Positions 53,709 through 64,000 of a stretch of 64,000 nucleotides of DNA are shown in pieces (positions within the stretch are counted from its first letter, which is position 1; each line of letters begins with the position of its first letter). The translations under genes and the position numbers were made by a program. This DNA comes from Dysosmobacter sp. Marseille-Q4140 (GTDB taxonomy: Bacteria; Bacillota; Clostridia; Oscillospirales; Oscillospiraceae). The stretch is from assembly GCA_018228705.1 (NCBI GenBank), contig CP073694.1, positions 2,232,001 through 2,296,000 on the forward strand, in the 5' to 3' direction. The notes beneath the pieces are model-generated. The model was not told the DNA's origin and searched no databases. It saw only the letters and a program-made list of their open reading frames with translations.

Positions 53709-55976
53709 TTATACCCGATCTGCCCCCGCCGTCAACCGCTGGACGGAAACTTCATCGTCTCCGGTGAAAAAGTCCGCCTCCCGGCTGTGACAGGTGAAGA
53801 GCAGGATCTGGCGGCCCCGGGCCGCCTCCTTCAGATAGCGCAGGGCGGCGGCGCAGCGGCTGTCGTCGAAATTGGCCAGGGCGTCGTCCAGCACGATGGG
53901 CACGGTTTTCTCCGGCGGCAGCACCAGGTCGCAGATGGCCAGCCGCACCGCCAGATACAGCTGGTCCAGAGCTCCGGCGGACAGCAACTCCGCCTCCCGG
54001 TACACGCCTTCACCCGCGGGCTCCGCCGACAGGCGGAAACTCCGGTCCAGCACCACGCCGCCGTACCGCCCGCCGGTGAGGCCGGAGAAGATCTCCGCCG
54101 CCCTGCGGCCCAGCTCCGGGGAAAAGCGGTTTTGCAGGGTGGTGTTGGCGGTGTCCAGGGCCTCCAGGGCCAGCTGGAGGGCGGCGTATTCGCCCTCCAG
54201 CTGCTCCTTTTGTGCCAGCTGTTCCTCCCGGACGGAGACCAGCACCGCCGGGTCGCCTACGGCGTGGAGACGGCCGGTGAGCCGGTCCGCCGCGGACTTG
54301 GCGGCGGCCAGAGCCTCCCGGGTGCCCTCCAGCTCCGCCGTCACCGCCTCCCGGCTCCGCACGGGCGGGGCGGGGAGTTCTGCCTCCTCCGCCTGGGGCA
54401 GCTGCTGGGACTGGACCTCCCACCGCAGCCGGGCGTCCCGGGCGGCGGTCTCTGCCTCCGCCAGCTCCCTCCGGCGCACGGCGCACTGGCGCAGCAGGCT
54501 GTCCGCCGTGGGAATGTCGAAGGCGGCGGGGGCGAAGCGGCGGACCTCCAGCAAAATACCCTGCTCATTAGAGCTGAGGGAGCTATATAAAGTGTCCGCG
54601 GCGGCGGTCTTGGCGTTGACCGCCTCCTGGGCCGCCTCCCGGGCTTCATACAATTTACAATAGGTGTCGGCCATGTCTGCGATGGCGTCCGGATCGGCGG
54701 TGCCGAACCGCTTGGTCAGCGCGGTGTGCCGCATGGCTTCCAGCGTATGCGTTCGATACAGGCGGGAAATATAGGTGCCCGCCCCGGCGACTACGGCGGC
54801 CGCGGCTCCCGGCAGGAGCCAGGGCACCATCCGTATCAGCGGCAGGTCCAGTGTGGAGGTACGGGCATACAGCAGGGCAAAGACGCCGCCTGCCGCCGCC
54901 AGAAACAAAAAGAAGATGGCCAGTTCCCGGACTGCCACGGCGCCGGGGACCTTATCGCTCGGGGCCGCCTGCTGGGCCTCCTTCCGGGCGCTGTCCGGCG
55001 TCTGCCCGGCAAAGGGACTCTCACCCAGGTTGGCCTCGGCCTTCAACAGGGCCTTCATGGCCTCGTCCCGCTCCGCCCGGGCCTTCTCCACGCTCCTGCG
55101 CACGGTCTGGAGGTTCACGATGGCCCCCCGGAGCCGGGCGATGGTGTCGTTTTCCGGCAGCCGCTCCTCCTCCGCCCGGCGCCGCAGGGCGGAGGCCCGC
55201 TCGGCTGCTTCCCGGGCAGCGGTCTCGGCGCCGGACAGGGCCTGCCGCCTCTGGGCGGCCTCCCAGCGGTTGTGGGCGGCCAGCTCCTCTGAGAGAGAGG
55301 CCTCCCGGGCGGCCAGCTCCTCCGCCTGGGCCCGGGCCTGGGACAGCTGACCCTCTAACTCGCCGATCTCCGACAGCTGCCGCTCCGTCTCCGCCAGCTC
55401 TGCCTCCAGGGCGGGCAGCAGTCCGGTTTTGTTGTGGCGGCGGCGGTTCAGCTGCTTTTTCAGGGCGTCCGCCGCCTCCGTATAGGAGGTGTCCTCCTCC
55501 CCGGCGGAGATCAGGGCGGCGATCCGCCGCTCCAGTCCCGCGTCCTGGGTGACGGCCAGGCCGCTCTGACGGATAAAGGCGCTGCGCTCAAACACCTCCC
55601 GGCTGACGCCCAGCAGGGTCTCCCCACAGGTGCGGCCGGTCAGGTCCGGCACGGCGTCTCCGGTGCCTGCATAAACGGCAGAGAATTCCCCCATGGGGCT
55701 GGTCTGGCGGCGGGTGGTCCGGGTCAGGGTCAGCTCCCCCAGGTCCGTGCCGCAGTCCAGCCGCCCGCTCATGGCGGCGCCGGACCAGGGGGTATAACGG
55801 TTCTTGTCGGCGATGAAGCCCGCCCGGTCCCGCTCCCGGCTGTTGATGCCGTACAGCATGGAGGCCAGGAAGGCGCACCAGGTGGACTTGCCGCTCTCGT
55901 TGGGGGATTGCAGGATATTCAGCCCCTCCTGCAGCTCCAGAGTGCGGCCCTGGAGCTGGCCGAAGGTGGCAGTCAT
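53709..55976 (-). CDS. membrane-spanning SbcC/YhaN-like ATPase
   Basis: 755 residues from ATG 55976. N-terminal ABC half with Walker A SPNESGKSTW (about 25-33). A long Ala/Glu/Arg coiled coil (about 170-330) follows. Then come two hydrophobic segments (about 355-373 and 385-402: IFFLFLAAAGGVFALLYA, VPWLLPGAAAAVVAGAG), a second coil (about 410-620), and the C-terminal half with signature LSAGALDQLYLAVRLA and Walker B VPIVLDDALANFD. This is the YhaN type, which normally pairs with a YhaO-like metallophosphoesterase. Relatives begin about 5-7 residues earlier, and AAGGAGG here is 7 nt before an in-frame CTG (55991), so a non-AUG start is possible. Confidence 0.85.
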   Translation of the reverse strand: MTATFGQLQGRTLELQEGLNILQSPNESGKSTWCAFLASMLYGINSRERDRAGFIADKNRYTPWSGAAMSGRLDCGTDLGELTLTRTTRRQTSPMGEFSAVYAGTGDAVPDLTGRTCGETLLGVSREVFERSAFIRQSGLAVTQDAGLERRIAALISAGEEDTSYTEAADALKKQLNRRRHNKTGLLPALEAELAETERQLSEIGELEGQLSQARAQAEELAAREASLSEELAAHNRWEAAQRRQALSGAETAAREAAERASALRRRAEEERLPENDTIARLRGAIVNLQTVRRSVEKARAERDEAMKALLKAEANLGESPFAGQTPDSARKEAQQAAPSDKVPGAVAVRELAIFFLFLAAAGGVFALLYARTSTLDLPLIRMVPWLLPGAAAAVVAGAGTYISRLYRTHTLEAMRHTALTKRFGTADPDAIADMADTYCKLYEAREAAQEAVNAKTAAADTLYSSLSSNEQGILLEVRRFAPAAFDIPTADSLLRQCAVRRRELAEAETAARDARLRWEVQSQQLPQAEEAELPAPPVRSREAVTAELEGTREALAAAKSAADRLTGRLHAVGDPAVLVSVREEQLAQKEQLEGEYAALQLALEALDTANTTLQNRFSPELGRRAAEIFSGLTGGRYGGVVLDRSFRLSAEPAGEGVYREAELLSAGALDQLYLAVRLAICDLVLPPEKTVPIVLDDALANFDDSRCAAALRYLKEAARGRQILLFTCHSREADFFTGDDEVSVQRLTAGADRV

Positions 55977-56153
55977 ACGGCGGATCAGCAGAAGGATCCC
56001 TCCTTATACATAAAATTCAAGGTTTTGGTTCATTATAGCACTGCGCCCCCTGTTTTGCCCAGAGTGTTTTCTGTCCCGATGGCAGAAACGGCCTATGTAA
56101 TAAGCGTGTATAATGGCGGTTATAAAAAAATCAAAGAAATTGCGAAAAAGGTG

Positions 56154-56182
56154 TTGACAAGTGGTGGCAGGAGTGGTATTCT
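56154..56182 (+). promoter_or_regulatory. rRNA promoter P1
   Basis: TTGACA at 56154-56159, 17-bp spacer, TATTCT at 56177-56182. Confidence 0.75.
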
Positions 56183-56248
56183 AAGCAAGCTGTTCGGGAC
56201 GACCGGATGTGAGCCACAAAAACTTCGAAAAAAAGAAGAAAAAAGTGG

Positions 56249-56277
56249 TTGACAAATGAAGAGAGACCTGATATAAT
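56249..56277 (+). promoter_or_regulatory. rRNA promoter P2
   Basis: TTGACA at 56249-56254, 17-bp spacer, TATAAT at 56272-56277: full consensus, 95 bp after P1. Confidence 0.85.
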
Positions 56278-56310
56278 AGCAATGTTCCGCCGGGAGCGGC
56301 GTGCACCTTG

Positions 56311-56328
56311 TAAATTAAACAACGTAAC
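56311..56328 (+). other. 5' half of the 16S processing stem
   Basis: TAAATTAAACAACGTAAC is the exact reverse complement of 58095-58112. The 18-bp stem would bracket pre-16S rRNA for RNase III. Confidence 0.75.
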
Positions 56329-56499
56329 GAAAAGAAAGCACCAGACGGACGCTTCTTTTGTGAGAGATCACGGAAGAAGAACCAAAGAAGCCGAAGGACC
56401 GGGTTGAGTCAATTACCGGTCACGGAGGCAAAAGATGAAGCTATGGAAAATAGCTCTATGAAAGATTAGCTCGAGCTACGGCTCGTGTTGATACCATTT

Positions 56500-58033
<1,534 letters not shown>

Positions 58034-58094
58034 AGACCTCGATCAGTGAGATATCTGGTCGTAACATCCTGGTCAGACGTCTGGGGACGAAGTA

Positions 58095-58112
58095 GTTACG
58101 TTGTTTAATTTA
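58095..58112 (+). other. 3' half of the 16S processing stem
   Basis: GTTACGTTGTTTAATTTA pairs perfectly with 56311-56328. Confidence 0.75.
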
Positions 58113-58138
58113 GAGGGTACACGCCCTAGGGGATACGA

Positions 58139-58214
58139 GGGGATATAGCTCAGCTGGGAGAGCGCCTGCCTTGCAAGCAGGAGGTCGCCGGTTCGATCCC
58201 GACTATCTCCACCA
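58139..58214 (+). tRNA. tRNA-Ala (TGC)
   Basis: 76 nt with full cloverleaf: GGGGATA/TATCTCC acceptor stem, TGC anticodon between CTGCCT-type arms, GGTTCGATCCC T-arm and encoded CCA. In the 16S-23S spacer. Confidence 0.97.
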
Positions 58215-58293
58215 TACTTTCTTTTGAAAAAGAAAGTAGGCAAAGAAAACTTTAAAGAGGCGCTTTCGGCAGATCGGAAGATCTGAGAGAGAC

Positions 58294-58370
58294 GGGCCCG
58301 TAGCTCAGCTGGCTAGAGCGTACGACTGATAATCGTAAGGTCGGTGGTTCGAGCCCACTCGGGCCCACCA
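58294..58370 (+). tRNA. tRNA-Ile (GAT)
   Basis: 77 nt, GGGCCCG acceptor arm, anticodon GAT, T-arm GGTTCGAGCCC, encoded CCA. Second spacer tRNA, 79 nt after tRNA-Ala. Confidence 0.97.
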
Positions 58371-58446
58371 GAAGACGGCATTTGCTGTCGGATCTCAAAG
58401 CCCAAGGGATTGGACTTTGAGATCTGGCTTCAAACGAGGCTGGAAA

Positions 58447-58476
58447 GCTGCACCTTGAAAACTGAACAATGTGACA
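58447..58476 (+). other. 5' half of the 23S processing stem
   Basis: 58447-58476 (starting GCTGCACCTTGAAAACTGAA) pairs at 27 of 30 positions with 61510-61539, which lies beyond the 23S gene. Confidence 0.7.
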
Positions 58477-58635
58477 TGTATGAAGTAAGGCAACAGAGAG
58501 GTTGCTGCGTCAAAAGACGCGGCAAGCAAATTTTAATTGTGGAACACATCTGAAAAGATGAGGGTAACGATTACAATTTCAATCTTTGTGAAGCCTGCAT
58601 AATTCTTAAGAGAACCAAGATTTCTCTGACTGAAA

Positions 58636-61476
<2,841 letters not shown>

Positions 61477-61509
61477 ACAAGAAGAAAGCAGGCGGCCTGA
61501 AGGAATGGA

Positions 61510-61539
61510 TGTCACATTGTTCGGTTTTGAGGGTGCAGC
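61510..61539 (+). other. 3' half of the 23S processing stem
   Basis: TGTCACATTGTTCGGTTTTG... pairs with 58447-58476. Confidence 0.7.
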
Positions 61540-61570
61540 GAAAAGCGCACGCTCGTGAAAAGAAGAGTAT

Positions 61571-61646
61571 GCACCTTTAGCTCAGTTGGTAGAGCAACTG
61601 ACTCTTAATCAGTGGGTCCCCGGTTCGAGTCCGTGAAGGTGCACCA
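61571..61646 (+). tRNA. tRNA-Lys (CTT)
   Basis: 76 nt, acceptor GCACCTT/AAGGTGC, anticodon CTT in loop CTCTTAA, T-arm GGTTCGAGTCC, encoded CCA. It lies between 23S and 5S. Confidence 0.96.
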
Positions 61647-61647
61647 T

Positions 61648-61722
61648 GGCCCGTTGGTCAAGTGGTTAAGACAGCGGCCTCTCACGCCGTTAACATCGGT
61701 TCGAATCCGGTACGGGTCACCA
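61648..61722 (+). tRNA. tRNA-Glu (CTC)
   Basis: 75 nt, acceptor GGCCCGT/ACGGGTC, anticodon CTC, T-arm GGTTCGAATCC, encoded CCA. One nt after tRNA-Lys. Confidence 0.95.
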
Positions 61723-61793
61723 AACTCTTCTTGACAAAGAGAGCAAAAGACAATATAATACAGGATGTTCTCCGGCAAGACCGGAAGACAGAA

Positions 61794-61909
<116 letters not shown>

Positions 61910-61938
61910 CAGGCTCTGATTTTCAGAGCCTGACATAT

Positions 61939-62014
61939 TCCTCCTTAGCTCAGTTGGTAGAGCACGCGGCTGTTAACCGCGCTGTCGTAGGTTCGAGTCC
62001 TACAGGGGGAGCCA
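61939..62014 (+). tRNA. tRNA-Asn (GTT)
   Basis: 76 nt, acceptor TCCTCCT/AGGGGGA, anticodon GTT, T-arm GGTTCGAGTCC, CCA encoded. Confidence 0.96.
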
Positions 62015-62068
62015 GCGTACTGCCGCCACTGCGGTGGCGGCAGTACTTCTCTTTAAGAGAATCGATAC

Positions 62069-62145
62069 GGGCCTTTAGCTCAGTTGGTTAGAGCAGCTGG
62101 CTCATAACCGGCCGGTCCCGGGTTCGAATCCCTGAAGGCCCACCA
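62069..62145 (+). tRNA. tRNA-Met (CAT)
   Basis: 77 nt, acceptor GGGCCTT/AAGGCCC with normal pairing at position 1, so not an initiator. Anticodon CAT. Elongator Met is most likely; an Ile tRNA modified by TilS (encoded at 8740) cannot be excluded by eye. Confidence 0.9.
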
Positions 62146-62183
62146 CTATGGTCGTTCGCCTGACGGGATACCGCAAGCGAAAT

Positions 62184-62259
62184 AGGGGTATAGCTCAGCT
62201 GGTAGAGCAGCGGTCTCCAAAACCGCGTGCCGAGGGTTCGAATCCTTCTGCCCCTGCCA
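62184..62259 (+). tRNA. tRNA-Trp (CCA)
   Basis: 76 nt, acceptor AGGGGTA/TGCCCCT, anticodon CCA in loop CTCCAAA, encoded 3' CCA. Confidence 0.95.
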
Positions 62260-62319
62260 TAAAAGTCTTTACAACATGGGTTGTATGTGATATAGTTACC
62301 TAGGTCGAGCCTAATAAAT

Positions 62320-62396
62320 GGCCCGGTAGTTCAGTTGGTTAGAACGCTAGCCTGTCACGCTAGAGGTCGACGGTTCGAGCCCGTTCCGGGTCGCCA
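62320..62396 (+). tRNA. tRNA-Asp (GTC)
   Basis: 77 nt, acceptor GGCCCGG/CCGGGTC, anticodon GTC, T-arm GGTTCGAGCCC, encoded CCA. Confidence 0.96.
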
Positions 62397-62403
62397 TTTT
62401 TAT

Positions 62404-62479
<76 letters not shown>

Positions 62480-62480
62480 G

Positions 62481-62517
62481 AAAACACCTGAAATCTTCGG
62501 ATTTCGGGTGTTTTTTG
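62481..62517 (+). terminator. terminator of the rRNA-tRNA operon
   Basis: AAACACCTGAAATC-TTCG-GATTTCGGGTGTTT followed by TTT: a stable stem with a UUCG tetraloop right after tRNA-Thr. Confidence 0.9.
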
Positions 62518-62552
62518 TTGCAAGAAATGAGTTTTTGGCATGCCGAAAAAGT

Positions 62553-62576
62553 CGCGACCCACACCGCGACCCACAC
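62553..62576 (+). repeat. 12-bp tandem direct repeat
   Basis: CGCGACCCACAC occurs twice head to tail between the operon terminator and the integrase gene. It could be an arm-type integrase binding site or a chance duplication. Confidence 0.45.
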
Positions 62577-62599
62577 GCCGAAACGTCCGGAAAGGTTTG

Positions 62600-62646
62600 A
62601 AGCGCACTGGATAGGAAGTTTTGCTTCCTACCCAGTGCGCTTTCTC
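62600..62646. terminator. bidirectional terminator downstream of the integrase gene
   Basis: AGCGCACTGGATAGGAAG pairs with CTTCCTACCCAGTGCGCT (one mismatch) around TTTTG, followed by TTCTCG; A/T-runs on both sides. Confidence 0.55.
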
Positions 62647-62662
62647 GTTTTGGTGTCTTTTT

Positions 62663-63658
62663 TTACATGACTTGCTCCATAAAGGCGCCCATGGTTTGGG
62701 CAGCCTCGTCCTGCTTCTGCCTCGTAGCGTGGGTATAGGTGCGGAGGGTGAATCCGGCATCGTAATGGCCCAGCATGCTGGACACGGTCTTCACATCCAC
62801 GCCATTTTGTAGAGCTGTAGTGGCGAAGGTATGACGCAGATCATGGAACCTGATGTGAGGGAGTCCGGCGTCTTTCAGAATTTTCTTATGGAGGTTTACC
62901 ACGGAGTCCGGATGGTACATCTCTCCAGTGATGGGAGAGGGGAACATGTAAGGGCTGTTCGGGTGCTTGTCATGTTCCTGGATCAGCAGATCCACCGCTG
63001 CCTGCGGTATGGATACCAGCCGCACAGAGTTTTCTGTCTTGGGACGGGTGAGCTCCAGGGAGCCGTCCGGGTTACGGACATACTGCTTGCTGACGGAGAT
63101 GGTTTTATTTTGGATATCCAGGTCGTCCCATCGCAAGGCCACCAGCTCTCCTTTCCGCAGTCCGCTGACCAGTTCCAGATAGAACATGGGAAGCAGGTCT
63201 CTTGCTTTGGCAGCTTCCAGGTAAGCGTGTATATCTTCAGAGGGAAGAATCTGCATTTCAATTTTTCGAGGTTTGGGTGCGATGCAGTCTTCCGTTGGAT
63301 TTCTGGGGATCAGCCGCTCTTTCACAGCCCGTTCCAAAGCGGCATGGAGCATCAGGTGGGCACAGCGTACGGTGGTGGTACTGAGTCCGGCGCTTTGCTC
63401 CTTTCCTAGATGTATTCTTCCACTCTCTAATAACTCTTTGTAGAGCTTTTGCGGGTGCCGGGTGGTGAGTTTTTTTAATTTGATGCTGCCAATTCGGGGA
63501 ATGGTGTAGGTCTCGATAATGAGTTGGTAGCGGTTGGCGGTGGCAGTTCGTACATTGGGCTTAGCATAGAGCTCATACCAGGTCCGCAGCCAGGTAGCCA
63601 CGGTGTATTCGTCTGCCTCTCTGCTGACGTCCAGTCCCTGGCATTCCGCCATAGCCAC
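62663..63658 (-). CDS. tyrosine integrase of an integrative element, probably 5'-truncated
   Basis: 331 residues. Core-binding domain TVATWLRTWYELYAKPNVRT and catalytic domain with Arg in VSGLRKGELVALRW, RFHDLRHTFATTAL (His, Arg) and LGHYDAGFTLRTYTH with the nucleophilic Tyr: all catalytic residues present. The N-terminal arm-binding domain of Tn916-like integrases is missing. In-frame codons before the first GTG still read QQLKV, as in full-length relatives, then similarity ends at about 63680 and a stop appears near 63702. No ribosome site precedes the start. Placement beside a tRNA gene fits an ICE or prophage end. Confidence 0.85.
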   Translation of the reverse strand: MAMAECQGLDVSREADEYTVATWLRTWYELYAKPNVRTATANRYQLIIETYTIPRIGSIKLKKLTTRHPQKLYKELLESGRIHLGKEQSAGLSTTTVRCAHLMLHAALERAVKERLIPRNPTEDCIAPKPRKIEMQILPSEDIHAYLEAAKARDLLPMFYLELVSGLRKGELVALRWDDLDIQNKTISVSKQYVRNPDGSLELTRPKTENSVRLVSIPQAAVDLLIQEHDKHPNSPYMFPSPITGEMYHPDSVVNLHKKILKDAGLPHIRFHDLRHTFATTALQNGVDVKTVSSMLGHYDAGFTLRTYTHATRQKQDEAAQTMGAFMEQVM

Positions 63659-63846
63659 TTTTAGCTGTTGTCGAGGTACAATCGCGGCTAGATAAAAATC
63701 TTGACTTTTCTAATCATCTAGTCTAGACTTAATTTTAGATACATAAATTTATTGGTCGCCTGACTTGAGTGTAACAAACCACGTTCCTTGCGTCAAGACC
63801 AATTAATGAACAGTTTGTAAATTAGTCTAGTTTGAGGTGCATTGCT
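63659..63846. other. AT-rich stretch between integrase and a partial gene
   Basis: Clearly lower GC than the chromosome around it. Contains TAGTCTAG at about 63719 and again near 63823, each next to possible start regions. No complete promoter stood out. Confidence 0.4.
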
Positions 63847-64000
63847 TTGACGAGATACACATTCAAAACCTATATCGCCCATGAGCAGGAGCACTATCTT
63901 TACAGCGAGCAGACACTTGGCGAAGCGGTCGCGTTTTCTGAGACAGTCCCGTTCCCGGAAAGCTTGATGTCGCTGCTCTATATGGACCTGGATCCCATAG
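63847..64000 (+). CDS. 5' part of an unknown gene, cut by the window end
   Basis: TTG 63847 lies 7 nt after GAGGTG. The frame is open to the window end (51 codons): MTRYTFKTYIAHEQEHYLYS, then EQTLGEAVAFSETVPFPESL and MSLLYMDLDPI. No family recognised. Codon use is less GC-rich than in the chromosomal genes, in line with an acquired element. Confidence 0.45.
   Translation, partial: MTRYTFKTYIAHEQEHYLYSEQTLGEAVAFSETVPFPESLMSLLYMDLDPI

Larger units (their letters stand above)
55977..56499. other. promoter region shared by the SMC-like gene and the rRNA operon
   Basis: 523 bp. Minus strand: TATAAT at 56037-56032 with a poor -35, and AAGGAGG for the ATPase gene. Plus strand: two strong rRNA promoters and the leader with the 5' half of the 16S processing stem. 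No gene. Confidence 0.6.

Noticed and set aside
56025..56031. Nine-codon frame (MNQNLEFYV) before the SMC-like gene
   Set aside because: Its ATG overlaps the -10 box region, so it would not be in the transcript with a ribosome site.

Overview
The window comes from a high-GC Gram-positive anaerobe of the Clostridia, most likely Oscillospiraceae (Oscillibacter/Dysosmobacter/Flavonifractor type). The basis is consensus TTGACA/TATAAT promoters with 16-18 bp spacers, AGGAGG ribosome sites, lipoprotein signal peptides of Firmicutes type, RNase J, GdpP, CarD, fermentative genes (pta, arginine deiminase) and a clostridial-looking 16S gene. The genus is inference; a 16S comparison would settle it.

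Layout. 1-4.8 kb: an XRE regulator gene broken by an amber codon, a DUF6506 protein, RNase J and a LacI-type regulator. 4.9-12.6 kb: a housekeeping run gdpP-rplI-dnaB-tilS-hpt-ftsH with overlapping genes. 12.7-18.1 kb: a complete branched-chain amino acid ABC transporter (livKHMGF). 18.1-19.7 kb: a small XRE regulator, a 52-residue orphan and 1 kb of non-coding repeats. 19.7-23.9 kb: an arginine deiminase cluster (arcA, ornithine carbamoyltransferase, YfcC-type exchanger) split by a copy of the same repeat family. 24-31 kb: DegV, a MarR-MATE efflux pair, a purine/uracil permease and a polar amino acid ABC transporter. 31-39.3 kb: rubrerythrin, Na/Pi cotransporter, patatin, a DUF1538 membrane protein with a tandem P-II-like partner, DUF6485 and prfC. 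39.3-49.5 kb: membrane-linked XRE regulator, D-aminoacylase-type amidohydrolase, a DUF3795-membrane fusion, pta, a LysM/G5/M23 cell-wall peptidase, CarD, a solitary integrase and an MsmX/UgpC-type ATPase. 49.7-56 kb: guaA, an exported orphan protein, xpt, mrp and a membrane-spanning SbcC/YhaN-like ATPase. 56-62.5 kb: a full rRNA operon (tandem promoters, 16S-tRNA Ala-tRNA Ile-23S-tRNA Lys-tRNA Glu-5S) followed by five more tRNA genes. 62.5-64 kb: a tyrosine integrase and AT-richer DNA that look like one end of an integrated element.

Functionally the region joins amino-acid import and fermentation (liv, arginine deiminase, polar amino acid uptake, pta) with purine salvage (hpt, xpt, guaA, nucleobase permease) and core information processing.

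The least explained parts are: a modular double-hairpin repeat present in three copies between 18.7 and 22.4 kb; the DUF1538/tandem P-II pair; the structured leader with a short ORF ahead of the msmX-like gene; and the membrane SMC-like ATPase that has lost or lacks its nuclease partner. No CRISPR array, prophage or defence island was seen.
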